In this document: one piece after another, positions 1 to 8,846 of the stretch | Layout of the letters: each line of letters begins with the position of its first letter | How positions within the stretch are numbered: the first letter of the stretch is position 1 | Assembly (NCBI RefSeq): GCF_030433675.1 | Contig: NZ_JAROCB010000001.1 | Span: 62,001 to 126,000, forward strand | From: Leifsonia virtsii | GTDB taxonomy: Bacteria > Actinomycetota > Actinomycetes > Actinomycetales > Microbacteriaceae | Direction: 5' to 3' | Length of the DNA stretch: 64,000 bases | Made by a program: the position numbers and the translations under genes | Notes under the pieces: generated by a model | Told to the model about the DNA's origin: nothing | What the model saw: the letters and a program-made list of their open reading frames with translations, nothing else | The model's database searches: none

Positions 1-1
1 G

Positions 2-550
2 GACCTCGCCGCGCGCTACCAGGCGGAGCTGGCCAACGGCTTCGGCAACCTGGCGTCGCGCGTCATCGCGATGGTGACCCGCTACTTCGAGGGGATCGTG
101 CCGCCCGCGGGCGAGTACCAGGAGGTCGATCTCCACGTGCAGGAGGTCGTGCGCACCGCGGCGGCCGACGCCGACGCGGCCATCGGGCGCCTCGCCATCC
201 ACGACGCCCTCGCGGCCATCTGGCGCATCGTCGACGAGCTCAACGGCTACATCACCGAGCAGGAGCCGTGGACGCTGGCGAAGGACGAGGCGCAGCGCGA
301 GCGCCTGGGCACCGTGCTCTACACGGCCGCCGAGGGCCTGCGCGCGCTCGCCGTGCTGCTGTCGCCGGTGATCCCGGGCGCCACCGCCAAGCTCTGGGAG
401 GCGCTGGGTGTCGAGGGCGAGCTGGGCGCGCTCACCGCGCAGCCGCTGCGCACGGCGGGCGACTGGGGCCGGCTGCCGGCCGGCACCGAGGTCAACGGAC
501 TGGCGGCGCTGTTCCCGCGGATCGACGCGGAGGCGGTCGCCGCCGTATGA
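2..550 (+). CDS. metG: Methionyl-tRNA synthetase, C-terminal part (5' end outside window)
   Basis: Charges tRNA-Met with methionine in the cytoplasm. Only the last 182 residues are present; the frame is open from the window edge, so the catalytic Rossmann fold lies outside. What remains fits the all-alpha anticodon-binding domain of class Ia MetRS: an N-G-F-G-N-L-A-S-R run near residue 13, the segment INGYITEQ-like 'LNGYITEQEPWTLAKD', and the LSPVIPGATAKLWEALG helix. The protein ends without a C-terminal tRNA-binding extension. Its TGA stop overlaps the tatD start (ATGA), so the two are translationally coupled. This order is common in actinobacteria. Confidence 0.93.
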   Translation, partial: DLAARYQAELANGFGNLASRVIAMVTRYFEGIVPPAGEYQEVDLHVQEVVRTAAADADAAIGRLAIHDALAAIWRIVDELNGYITEQEPWTLAKDEAQRERLGTVLYTAAEGLRALAVLLSPVIPGATAKLWEALGVEGELGALTAQPLRTAGDWGRLPAGTEVNGLAALFPRIDAEAVAAV

Positions 551-1476
551 CGGACCCGTCGTTCGTCCGCCAGCGGCACGTCACCGACGGCCGCGACCTG
601 GCGTACCCTCCGCTGCCCGAGGCGCTCACCGTGCCGGTGTACGACAACCACACGCACCTCGAGATGGCCGACGGCGTGGAGCCGCTCGACTACCGCGAGC
701 AGCTCGACCGCGCCTCCAGCGTCGGCGTGCGCGGCGTGGTCCAGGTCGGCAACGACGTGGAGACCTCGCGCTGGTCGGCCGAGACGGCGGCGATCGAGCC
801 GCGGATGCTCGCCGCGGTCGCCCTGCACCCCAACGACGCCCCCGACTACGCCGAGCGCGGCGAGTTGGATGACGCCCTCGCGGTGATCGACGAGCTGGCC
901 GGCCGGCCGCGGGTGCGGGCCGTGGGGGAGACCGGGCTCGACTTCTTCCGCACCGAGGAGGGGCCGCGCCGCGACGCGCAGTTCCGCTCCTTCGAGGCGC
1001 ATATCGAGATCGCTAAGCGGCACGGCATCGCGCTGCAGATCCACGACCGCGACGCGCATGCCGCGGTCGTCGCGACCTTGAAGCGCGTCGGCGCGCCGGA
1101 GCGTACGGTCTTCCACTGCTTCTCCGGCGACGTGGAGCTCGCCCGCATCTGTGCCGAGAACGGCTGGTACATGTCGTTCGCCGGCACCGTGACCTTCAAG
1201 AATGCGCCGAACCTGCGGGAGGCGCTCAAGGTCGCTCCCCGGCACCTGATCATGGTCGAGACGGATGCGCCCTTCCTCACGCCGACCCCGTTCCGAGGCC
1301 GCCCGAACGCGCCCTACCTCATCCCGTACACGCTGCGCGCGATGGCGGAGGTGATCGGCACGGACGCGTCGACGCTCGCCGCGCAGATCAACTCCAACAC
1401 CGAGCTGGTCTACGGCCGCTGGGACAGCGAGCCGGTCGGGCCGCCGCCGACGCAGCCCATCGGGATCATCGCGTGA
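547..1476 (+). CDS. tatD: TatD-family metal-dependent hydrolase (deoxyribonuclease)
   Basis: Cytoplasmic metallo-hydrolase of the TatD/YcfH family, 309 aa. Family members act as 3'-5' DNases on single-stranded or damaged DNA. Metal ligands are visible: HTH at residues 35-37 (DNHTHLE), the glutamate of GETGLDF near 130, the histidine of IHDRD, the HCFSG motif, and the aspartate of VETDAPFLTP. Start is the ATG overlapping the metG stop; its own stop overlaps the GTG of rsmA (GTGA). In many mycobacteria and streptomycetes an rpf gene lies between tatD and rsmA; here it is absent. The family is certain, the physiological substrate is not. Confidence 0.93.
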   Translation: MTDPSFVRQRHVTDGRDLAYPPLPEALTVPVYDNHTHLEMADGVEPLDYREQLDRASSVGVRGVVQVGNDVETSRWSAETAAIEPRMLAAVALHPNDAPDYAERGELDDALAVIDELAGRPRVRAVGETGLDFFRTEEGPRRDAQFRSFEAHIEIAKRHGIALQIHDRDAHAAVVATLKRVGAPERTVFHCFSGDVELARICAENGWYMSFAGTVTFKNAPNLREALKVAPRHLIMVETDAPFLTPTPFRGRPNAPYLIPYTLRAMAEVIGTDASTLAAQINSNTELVYGRWDSEPVGPPPTQPIGIIA

Positions 1477-2324
1477 CCGAGCTGCGGCTGCTGGGCCCGG
1501 CGGAGATCCGCGACCTCGCCGAGCTGCTCGACGTCACCCCGACGAAGAAGCTCGGCCAGAACTTCGTCATCGACGCGAACACGGTCCGCCGCATCGTCCG
1601 GGTCGCCGAGGTGCAGCCGGGCGACAGCGTCGTCGAGATCGGCCCCGGCCTCGGCTCGCTCACCCTCGGCCTGCTCGAGGCCGGCGCACAGGTGACGGCG
1701 GTGGAGATCGACGGCCGCCTGGCCGCTCAGCTCCCGCTGACCGTGGGGCAGCTGGCTCCGGAGGCGGCCGAGCGGCTGACCGTCGTGCACCGCGACGCGC
1801 TCGCGGTCGACGAGCTGCCGGCCGATCCCGTCCGGCTGGTGGCGAACCTCCCGTACAACATCTCCGTGCCCGTCCTGCTGCACTTCCTGGAGCACTTCCC
1901 GAGCCTGCGCTCCGGCGTCGTCATGGTGCAGGCCGAGGTGGGTCACCGGATCGCGGCGCAGCCCGGGTCGAAGGTGTACGGCGCGCCGAGCGTGAAGGCG
2001 GCCTGGTACGGCGTCTGGCGCACGGCCGGGCAGGTGAGCCGGCAGATCTTCTGGCCGGTGCCCAACGTCGACTCGGTGCTGGTCGGCTTCGAGCGCCACG
2101 AGACCCCGCCCGGGGACGAGCAGCTGCGCAAGCGCACGTTCGCCCTGGTGGATGCGGCGTTCCAGCAGCGCAGGAAGACCCTCCGCCAGGCCCTGGCCCC
2201 GGTGTTCGGCGACCCGACCGCGGCCGCCGACGCGCTCGAGCGGGCGGGCCTGTCGCCGACCCTGCGCGGCGAGCAGCTGGCCCTCGCCGACTTCGCCCGG
2301 CTGGCCGCCGTCTCCCCGGGCTGA
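1473..2324 (+). CDS. rsmA: 16S rRNA dimethyladenosine transferase RsmA/KsgA
   Basis: Dimethylates two adjacent adenosines near the 3' end of 16S rRNA (A1518/A1519 in E. coli numbering) with SAM, a late step of 30S assembly. The 283-aa protein has the family N-terminus TPTKKLGQNFVID, the SAM-binding motif EIGPGLGSLTLGLLEAGA, the acidic EID after strand 2, and the catalytic NLPYN motif near residue 130. The C-terminal helical part contains FQQRRKTLRQAL. GTG start overlaps the tatD stop by 4 nt. It is followed after 76 bp by ispE, which has its own promoter-like hexamer. Confidence 0.95.
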   Translation: MTELRLLGPAEIRDLAELLDVTPTKKLGQNFVIDANTVRRIVRVAEVQPGDSVVEIGPGLGSLTLGLLEAGAQVTAVEIDGRLAAQLPLTVGQLAPEAAERLTVVHRDALAVDELPADPVRLVANLPYNISVPVLLHFLEHFPSLRSGVVMVQAEVGHRIAAQPGSKVYGAPSVKAAWYGVWRTAGQVSRQIFWPVPNVDSVLVGFERHETPPGDEQLRKRTFALVDAAFQQRRKTLRQALAPVFGDPTAAADALERAGLSPTLRGEQLALADFARLAAVSPG

Positions 2325-2388
2325 CCGCAACCGCCCGGACGTTCTGCGCCCGGCCGGGCACCGCACAGCGCTGAGCGCTTCGGGTGTG

Positions 2389-2394
2389 TAGGTT
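2389..2394 (+). promoter_or_regulatory. -10 hexamer TAGGTT of ispE, predicted leaderless
   Basis: TAGGTT ends 6 nt before the ispE ATG, which would place transcription start at or next to the A of the start codon. No Shine-Dalgarno lies between. The -35 side is weak. One of many such arrangements in this window. Confidence 0.5.
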
Positions 2395-2400
2395 GGAAGC

Positions 2401-3336
2401 ATGGTGGACGGCTGGGACGTTGACAGCGTGCACGTTCGCGCGCCGGGCAAGATCAACGTGTTCATGCGCGTCGGTGCGGTCATGGAGGACGGCTACCACG
2501 ACGTCGCGACCGCCTACCAGGCCGTGTCCCTCTACGAGGACGTGCGCGCCTACCCCGACGACGAGTTCTCGGTGGGCTTCAGCGGCAGCATCGACACCGC
2601 CTCCGTGCCCCTCGACGAGTCCAACCTGGCGATCAAGGCCGCCCGGCTGCTGGCGAAGCGCACCGGCTACACCGGCGGCGTCCGCCTGGAGATCGAGAAG
2701 CACGTGCCCGTCGCGGGAGGCATGGGCGGGGGGTCGGCCGACGCGGCCGCGACACTCGTCGCCTGCGATGCGCTGTGGGGGACCGACGTCGGCCGCGACG
2801 AGCTGCAGACACTGGCAGCCCGGCTGGGCGCCGATGTGCCGTTCGCGCTGCTCGGCGGGACCGCGATCGGCACGGGACGCGGCGACCGGCTGAGCCCTGC
2901 GCTGGCGACCGGCCAGTTCCACTGGGTGCTCGCCCTCCCCGGGGGCGAGCTGAGCACGCCCCAGGTGTACCGGGAGCTCGACCGGCACCGCGAGCGGCAC
3001 GCCGGCGACATCGCGCCGGCGCAGCTGACTCCGACGGTGGACTCCGGCGTGCTGCAGGCCCTGCGCGCCGGCGACCCGGCCATGCTGGCGGAGGCGCTGA
3101 CGAACGACCTGCAGGCCCCGGCCATCCACCTCGTCCCGGAGCTGGCGGACGTCATCGAGCTGGGCGAGACGAACGGCGCGCTCGCGGGCATCGTCTCCGG
3201 CTCCGGACCGACCGTGGCGTTCCTGACCTCCGACCTGGATTCGGCGATCGACCTCCAGATCGCGCTGAGCGCCGCGCGCGTGCATGCCGTGCGCGCGACC
3301 GGCCCCGTCCACGGCGCCCGCGTCGTCGGAGACTGA
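2401..3336 (+). CDS. ispE: 4-diphosphocytidyl-2-C-methyl-D-erythritol kinase
   Basis: ATP-dependent phosphorylation of the 2-hydroxyl of CDP-methylerythritol in the non-mevalonate (MEP) isoprenoid pathway. The 311-aa GHMP kinase shows the N-terminal [13 protein letters not shown] segment, the glycine-rich ATP loop [18 protein letters not shown] near residue 100-120, and the C-terminal GSGPTVAFL motif. ATG start fits a leaderless transcript; no in-frame start with a better ribosome site was seen. Last gene of the metG-tatD-rsmA-ispE run, and convergent with the LuxR regulator across a 183-bp gap that contains only short inverted repeats. Confidence 0.95.
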   Translation: MVDGWDVDSVHVRAPGKINVFMRVGAVMEDGYHDVATAYQAVSLYEDVRAYPDDEFSVGFSGSIDTASVPLDESNLAIKAARLLAKRTGYTGGVRLEIEKHVPVAGGMGGGSADAAATLVACDALWGTDVGRDELQTLAARLGADVPFALLGGTAIGTGRGDRLSPALATGQFHWVLALPGGELSTPQVYRELDRHRERHAGDIAPAQLTPTVDSGVLQALRAGDPAMLAEALTNDLQAPAIHLVPELADVIELGETNGALAGIVSGSGPTVAFLTSDLDSAIDLQIALSAARVHAVRATGPVHGARVVGD

Positions 3337-3519
3337 CGAAGACGAAGAGACCGGCCGGAGCCGTCGGGTCTGCCCGAGGATGCCCGGCCGCAGGCCGCGT
3401 CGGGTTGAGACGATTCGTCGAGAAGGTGAGAAGCGTTTCCACGTCCGGGACCGGGCATCCCAGGTGTCTTCACACTATCCACCGCTCGCCCGCCGATCCC
3501 AGCCGAGACGGCGAAACCG

Positions 3520-6351
3520 TCAAGACTTGACGGGCCGCCTCCGCGAGAGGGCGCGAAGCTCGCGGCGGGAGCGCAGACCGAGCTTGGCGAGGATGTTGCG
3601 CACGTGGAAGTTCACCGTCGTGACCGACACGTACAGGTGCTCGGCGATCTCCTTGTTCGTCATCCCGGTCGCGAGCGCGTGGGCGACCTGGCGCTCCCGC
3701 GTCGTCAGGGTCGCCAGCGGGTCGGTGGAGGTGGTGACCGCGGTGGTCTCGTCGAGCAGCCGGACCGTCCGGGCGAGGTAGCCGGAGGCGCCGAGTCGTC
3801 GGAATGTGGCTGCGGCGGACTCCAGCAGTGCACGGGCGCGAGCCGCCTGCGTGCCGCGGGCGGCGGCGGCGAGGCGGCCGGCGTCGAAGGCCGCGATCGC
3901 CTGGGGTAGCGGGAACAGGGCTCCGGCCGGGTCGGCGGCGGCCTCCTCGTAGGCCGTGCGCGCGTCGGCGGTGCGGCCCTCCGCCTCCAGCACCCGGCCC
4001 TCGAGCCAGCGTAGCGAACCGTAGTAGGGACGCCAGAGCCCGGGCGCAGCGGCCGCCTGGTACGCCGTGCGGGCGTCGGCCGCGCGGCCCAGCGCCGCCA
4101 GCGCGTCCACCCGGTAGGTCAGCCAGCCGAGCGTCGACCCGCGGTTGCCCGCGGCCTCGGCCTGCTCAGTCGCGGCCAGCTGGTCCTCGGGTCGGCCGAG
4201 GGCGCGCGCGAGCTCCGCGCGGGCCAGGTACGGCAGGTCGCCGTCGTACGAGCCCGTGATGCGCGGGTCGGCCTGCGCCGCCGCGCGCAGCCGCTCCTCG
4301 ACCGCCTCGGCCTCGCCGCGGCCGGCGCGCACGAGCGCGGACGTCCACAGGGCGATCGGCCAGCAGGAGAGGTCGGTCTCGTCGAGCGCCAGGGCGACGG
4401 CGGTGTCGGCCAGCGTCACCGACTCCTCCCACTCGCCGGTGAGGTACAGGATGTGCGCGTAGATCGTGCGGGCGAAACCGGCCGTCCAGCTGCCCGGGTA
4501 GCGGCGCACGAGGTCGTTGGCCTGCGCCAGGTCGGCCCGTGCCCGCGCCAGGTCGCCGCTCATGATGAACACGCGGCAGCGAGCCACCAGGGCGTCGATG
4601 GCGGCGGGCGACTCGTGGCCCACGATCAGCGCGTCGAGCTCGGCGACGAGCGGGACGAACAGCTCCGGCCGGCGCGCGTGCGCCGCCGAGATGACCGCCC
4701 AACCGAGCAGCCGCGTCAGGTCGTCCTGCGGAGCGGCCAGCCAGCGCAGAGCGGGATCGGAGACCTCCGCCGGGTCCGGGCTCTCGGCGATGTGCCGCCG
4801 GGCCGCCTCCAGGTGGTCGAGCACCGCGGGGAAGTCGCCCATCGCCATCAGCACCTTCGGCAGAGCCTCGGCGACATGCGAGCGGAGGGCACGCTCGTCG
4901 GGCGTGGTGGCGGGGCGCTCCTCGAAGGCGAGCGCGAGCGTGAGCGCACCCGGGAGGTCGCGCGAGAGGGTGCGGATCTCCAGCAGCACGGCGTCGCGGG
5001 TCGGGGACGGCGTCGCGGCCTCGTACGCCGGCCGAAGCTCCAGGATGCGCTCGTGCATCCGGAACCGCATCGCGATCAGGCCCAGTTCGAGCAACGCCCG
5101 CTCCGCCTCGCCGTCCGACGCCAGGTCGACGGCGGAGCGCGCGTAGCTGAGCGCCTGCTCCGCCTGCCCGAGGTCGGAGGCGGACAGCGCCGCGGCGAGC
5201 AGCTCGTCGATCAGGGTGGGGTCGGCGCGGTCCGCCGCCTCCACCCGGTGACGCAGGGCTCGGTGCCCGGAGAGCACGTCGGCCGCCACCCGGTGGATGG
5301 CGACCCGGCGCTCCAGGGTCAGCTCGGCCGCGAGGGCGTCGGCGAGGATGGCGTGCGCCGGCTCGACCCGCACCACGCCGTCCCGCGTCTCGGCGAGCAC
5401 CAGTCCGCGCGCCACGGCGCCCGGCACGTCGACCTCGACGCCGAGGCGTGCGGCGATCGTCCCGACCACGGGCAGCGGCAGCGGGTCGCGCAGCACGGCG
5501 ACCAGCTCGGCGGCGGTGCGGACGGACGGGTCGGCGCCCTCGAGGGACGCGGCGATCGCGGTCGACAGCGGGGTGATCGCCGTCGCCGGGAGGTCCCAGC
5601 CCGCCGGGTGCAGCGCCTGCGAGAACGTGTCGCGCAGATGCCCGAGCAGCACGCTGAGCAGCAGGGGCGAGCCCTGCGTCGCCTCGGTGAGCCGGGTGGC
5701 GGTGCGCCGCGACACCGGGTGGCCCAGCAGGTGCTGAGCGAGCTCCTGGGTGTCGCCGACCGTCAGCGGCGTGAGGTCGACGCGCGCGTGGTTGGCGGTC
5801 ACGTCGGCGACGTCGTCGAACAGGGTCACCAGGCTGCTCTGCTGCGGCCGGGAGGCGGCGGTGAACAGGAAGCCCTGGTGCGAGAGGCGCCGGACGACGA
5901 AGCGGAGGGCGCGCGCCGACGGCTCGTCCACCCACTGGGCGTCGTCGACGACGAGGCAGACGGGGCCGTCGATCGCGTCGATGGCGTCCAGGAGGAGACG
6001 GCCGACCGTCAGCGGGTCGTCTCCGGGAGCCGGGGGCCGGATGGCGGCGCCGCGGCCGCCGGTGGCGCTCGCACCTCCCGTGCGCAGGGCGTTCAGCCCG
6101 CGGACCAGCGTCTCGACGGTCGCGTAGGCCAGGTCGGACTCGAAGGAGTCGGCGTGCACCCGCAGCACGGTCCAGCCGTCGAGCCGCTCCGCCACATCCG
6201 CGAGCAGCGCCGTCTTGCCGAGGCCCGCCTCGCCGGTGACGAGCACCGCGCCGCCCTCGTCGCGGGCCCGATGGGCCACCAGGAGGATGGTCTCGCGCGC
6301 GCGGTCCCGTCCGAAGAGGGGCCGCGGGCCGGCCCGGTTCTCGTCGGTCAC
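3520..6351 (-). CDS. Large LuxR-family transcriptional regulator with N-terminal ATPase domain
   Basis: A 943-aa regulator of the LAL/MalT-like type. The N-terminus holds an AAA-type ATPase (Walker A GEAGLGKT at residues 40-47; Walker B-like CLVVDDAQW near 140). The middle is a long alpha-helical TPR-like region rich in alanine and leucine. The C-terminus is a LuxR/NarL helix-turn-helix (TTRERQVAHALATGMTNKEIA, then VSVTTVNFHVRNILAKLG). Start is the GTG giving TDENRAGPRPLFGRD, preceded by AGGAG 7 nt upstream; an open frame upstream is antisense to the ABC-F gene and is not coding. The regulon and ligand cannot be told from sequence. No target operon is clearly linked. Confidence 0.9.
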   Translation of the reverse strand: MTDENRAGPRPLFGRDRARETILLVAHRARDEGGAVLVTGEAGLGKTALLADVAERLDGWTVLRVHADSFESDLAYATVETLVRGLNALRTGGASATGGRGAAIRPPAPGDDPLTVGRLLLDAIDAIDGPVCLVVDDAQWVDEPSARALRFVVRRLSHQGFLFTAASRPQQSSLVTLFDDVADVTANHARVDLTPLTVGDTQELAQHLLGHPVSRRTATRLTEATQGSPLLLSVLLGHLRDTFSQALHPAGWDLPATAITPLSTAIAASLEGADPSVRTAAELVAVLRDPLPLPVVGTIAARLGVEVDVPGAVARGLVLAETRDGVVRVEPAHAILADALAAELTLERRVAIHRVAADVLSGHRALRHRVEAADRADPTLIDELLAAALSASDLGQAEQALSYARSAVDLASDGEAERALLELGLIAMRFRMHERILELRPAYEAATPSPTRDAVLLEIRTLSRDLPGALTLALAFEERPATTPDERALRSHVAEALPKVLMAMGDFPAVLDHLEAARRHIAESPDPAEVSDPALRWLAAPQDDLTRLLGWAVISAAHARRPELFVPLVAELDALIVGHESPAAIDALVARCRVFIMSGDLARARADLAQANDLVRRYPGSWTAGFARTIYAHILYLTGEWEESVTLADTAVALALDETDLSCWPIALWTSALVRAGRGEAEAVEERLRAAAQADPRITGSYDGDLPYLARAELARALGRPEDQLAATEQAEAAGNRGSTLGWLTYRVDALAALGRAADARTAYQAAAAPGLWRPYYGSLRWLEGRVLEAEGRTADARTAYEEAAADPAGALFPLPQAIAAFDAGRLAAAARGTQAARARALLESAAATFRRLGASGYLARTVRLLDETTAVTTSTDPLATLTTRERQVAHALATGMTNKEIAEHLYVSVTTVNFHVRNILAKLGLRSRRELRALSRRRPVKS

Positions 6352-6461
6352 GCGTGGCTCCTGTCCCTGTCGGCCGCGTCGGGTCGGGTGCGGTCGAGTC
6401 CCTGGATCATCGCACAGCGGGAGGAAAGCTTCGTTCCCCAGTCCGGGGGTGCGGCGTGTCG

Positions 6462-8255
6462 CTAGCCCTCCAGCTGCTCGGACAGCTCCAGCCAGCGCGT
6501 CTCCAGGTCGGCGATCTCGCCCTCCAGGGCGCGCAGCTCGTCGGTGAGCCGGCCCAGGCCGACGTAGTCGCTCTGGTCGTGGCGCGCGAGCTCCTCGTGC
6601 TTGGCCGCGACCTGGTCGGTGACCTTGGCGAGCCGCCGGTCGAGCGCCGACAGCTCCTTCTCGGCGGCGCGCAGCGCGGAGCCGGTGAGCGCCGGGGTCG
6701 CCGTCGTCGCCGCCGCCTCGGCGACCGGCGCAGCGCCCGACTCCGCCGCGCTCTGCGCCCGCCGCAGCCGCAGGTACTCGTCGACGCCTCCGGGGAGGTG
6801 GCGCAGCCTCCCGTCGAGGATGGCGTACTGCTGGTCGGTCACGCGCTCCAGCAGGTACCGGTCGTGGGAGACGACGAGCAGCGTCCCGGGCCAGGAGTCG
6901 AGCAGATCCTCCATCGCGGCCAGCATGTCGGTGTCGAGGTCGTTCGTCGGCTCGTCGAGGATCAGCACGTTCGGCTCGTCGAGCAGGATGAGCAGCAGCT
7001 GGAGGCGGCGCTTCTGGCCGCCCGAGAGGTCCTTCACCGGGGTGGAGAGCTGCGCGTTCGAGAAGCCCAGCCGCTCCAGCAGCTGCCCCGGCGTGACCTC
7101 CTTGCCGCCCGCGAGGTACGTGGTGCGCTTGGTGGCGACGACCGCGCTGACCCGCTCCTCCTGGACGTCGTCGAGCTCGGCGAGTTGCTGGGTCAGCGTG
7201 GCGATCTTCACCGTCTTCCCACGCTTCACCGTCCCCGAGTCGGCCCGCACGGTGCCGGCGACGAGCCCGAGCAGCGTCGACTTGCCCGCGCCGTTGACGC
7301 CGAGGATGCCGGTGCGCTCGCCCGGCGCGATCCGCCACTCGACGTCGCGCAGCACCGTCTTCGGCGGGTACGACACGGACACGTCGATGAGGTCGACGAC
7401 GTCCTTGCCAAGCCGGGCCGTCGCCATCGTGGTCAGCTCGACCGTGTCGCGCGGCGGCGGCTCGTCGGCGATGAGCGTGGCGGCCGCGTCCATCCGGAAC
7501 TTCGGCTTGGACGTGCGCGCGGGGGCTCCTCGGCGCAGCCAGGCGAGCTCCTTGCGCATGAGGTTCTGGCGCTTCGTCTCGGCGACGGCCGCCATCCGGT
7601 CGCGCTCCACCCGCTGCAGCACGTACGCGGCGTAGCCGCCCTCGAAGGGCTCCACGATCCCGTCGTGCACCTCCCACGTGGTCGTCGACACCTCGTCGAG
7701 GAACCAGCGGTCGTGCGTGACGACGACGACCGCGCCGGAGCCCGCGGCCCAGCGGGTCTTGAGGTGCTGGGCGAGCCAGGCGACGCCCTCCACGTCCAGG
7801 TGGTTGGTCGGCTCGTCGAGGAAGAGGATGTCGTGGTCGTGCACCAGCAGCGCCGCCAGCGCCACCCGGCGCCGCTGCCCGCCGGAGAGCTCGCCGATGG
7901 TCGCATCCCAGCGGATGTCGGAGACGAGCCCGGCTAGGACGTCGCGCACCCGCGGGTCGCCCGCCCACACGTGCTCCTCGCGGTCGCCGACGATCGCGTG
8001 CCCGACGGTCAGCTGGGGCGGGAGCTCGTCGCGCTGGTCGAGCATCCCGACGGTCACGCCGCGCCGCCTGGTCACCCGGCCGGAGTCCGGCTCCAGGCGG
8101 CCCGCGAGCAGCTGCAGCAGGGTCGACTTGCCGTCGCCGTTGCGGCCGACGACGCCGATCCGATCGCCTTCCGAGATGCCGAGTGTGACGGAGTCGAAGA
8201 CGGTGCGCGTCGGGAACTCCAGGTGCAGCGCTTCCGCGCCGAGAAGGTGTGCCAT
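6462..8255 (-). CDS. ABC-F family ATPase (ribosome-associated, Uup/EttA-like)
   Basis: A 597-aa protein with two ABC ATPase domains and no membrane segments, the mark of ABC-F proteins, which act on ribosomes (translation quality control or antibiotic protection). Domain 1 has Walker A GRNGDGKST and signature LSGGQRRRVALAAL followed by DEPTNHLD; domain 2 has GVNGAGKST, LSGGQKRRLQLLL and DEPTNDLD. A linker separates the domains, and the C-terminus (last ~80 residues) is a charged coiled coil ending in LEQLEG-like sequence. ATG start follows TAGGCT by 10 nt. Housekeeping versus resistance role is undecided; nothing nearby indicates an antibiotic cluster. Confidence 0.92.
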   Translation of the reverse strand: MAHLLGAEALHLEFPTRTVFDSVTLGISEGDRIGVVGRNGDGKSTLLQLLAGRLEPDSGRVTRRRGVTVGMLDQRDELPPQLTVGHAIVGDREEHVWAGDPRVRDVLAGLVSDIRWDATIGELSGGQRRRVALAALLVHDHDILFLDEPTNHLDVEGVAWLAQHLKTRWAAGSGAVVVVTHDRWFLDEVSTTTWEVHDGIVEPFEGGYAAYVLQRVERDRMAAVAETKRQNLMRKELAWLRRGAPARTSKPKFRMDAAATLIADEPPPRDTVELTTMATARLGKDVVDLIDVSVSYPPKTVLRDVEWRIAPGERTGILGVNGAGKSTLLGLVAGTVRADSGTVKRGKTVKIATLTQQLAELDDVQEERVSAVVATKRTTYLAGGKEVTPGQLLERLGFSNAQLSTPVKDLSGGQKRRLQLLLILLDEPNVLILDEPTNDLDTDMLAAMEDLLDSWPGTLLVVSHDRYLLERVTDQQYAILDGRLRHLPGGVDEYLRLRRAQSAAESGAAPVAEAAATTATPALTGSALRAAEKELSALDRRLAKVTDQVAAKHEELARHDQSDYVGLGRLTDELRALEGEIADLETRWLELSEQLEG

Positions 8256-8281
8256 GAGGCTGTCAAGCCTACCCGGGGGTG

Positions 8282-8812
8282 TCAGGGCGCCTCGAACAGC
8301 TCCAGGGCGGCGTTGTAATAGGCGCCGGTCGTACCGAGGCGCCGCATCCCGATCCGCTCCGCCAACCGCTGCGACGGGAGGTTGCCGGGATAGGTCACGG
8401 CCACCACGCGCGGGAGGCCGGAGGCGAGGGCCGCGGCGAGCAGCGCGGACGCCGCCTCGGCCGCTCAGCCGAGGCCCCAGTGGTCGGGGTGGAAGTGCCA
8501 GCCGATCTCGGCGTCGGCCGACGGAAGTAGCGGCTCCGGGCCGGAGGCGGGGATCGGCTTCGCCATGACGGTGCCGACGGCGACGCCCGTGCCGAGCACC
8601 TCGACGACGCGGTAGGCGGACCGCGCGTCCTCGCGTGCCTGCAGCCGCTCGACGAGGTCGCGTCCCTCCTCCGGACGCTCCATCGCGCGCGGTGCCCGCC
8701 CGAGGAAGCGCGCCACCTCCCAGCGCGAGTACAGATCGAACGCGAACGCGGCGTCCTCCGCCCGCCAGGGGCGCAGCAGCAGGCGAGCGGTGCGGATGTC
8801 CGGCTCGAGCAT
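8282..8812 (-). pseudogene. GNAT N-acetyltransferase interrupted by one in-frame TGA
   Basis: The frame starting at 8812 encodes a RimJ/RimL-type GNAT N-terminus (residues 1-115: RTARLLLRPWRAEDA...EIGWHFHPDHWGLG) and then hits TGA at 8465-8467. The same frame continues without another stop for 60 more codons and encodes the missing GNAT half: AAEAASALLAAAL, then VVAVTYPGNLPSQRLAERIG and a C-terminal strand ending LELFEAP, stop at 8282-8284. The stop falls inside the acetyl-CoA loop, where the family reads GxG(R/Y)AxEA. A single C-to-T change (CGA to TGA) would explain it. No frameshift is needed. Full length would be about 176 residues, normal for the family. Either a recent pseudogene, a sequencing error, or a read-through stop. 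Confidence 0.82.
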
Positions 8813-8834
8813 CCGGCCAGCCTAGTGCGGCGGT

Positions 8835-8840
8835 TAGACT
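8835..8840 (+). promoter_or_regulatory. -10 hexamer TAGACT of aidB, predicted leaderless
   Basis: TAGACT ends 6 nt before the aidB ATG with no Shine-Dalgarno in between, so transcription should begin at the start codon. It lies between the divergent GNAT remnant and aidB. Confidence 0.5.
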
Positions 8841-8846
8841 CCCGCC

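Noticed and set aside
4453-6465. 670-codon plus-strand open frame antisense to the LuxR regulator
   Set aside because: Same compositional artefact; the minus strand encodes Walker A and LuxR HTH motifs.
8465-8812. A short complete 115-aa GNAT protein
   Set aside because: It lacks the second half of the acetyl-CoA site, which continues in frame after the TGA; a broken gene is the better reading.
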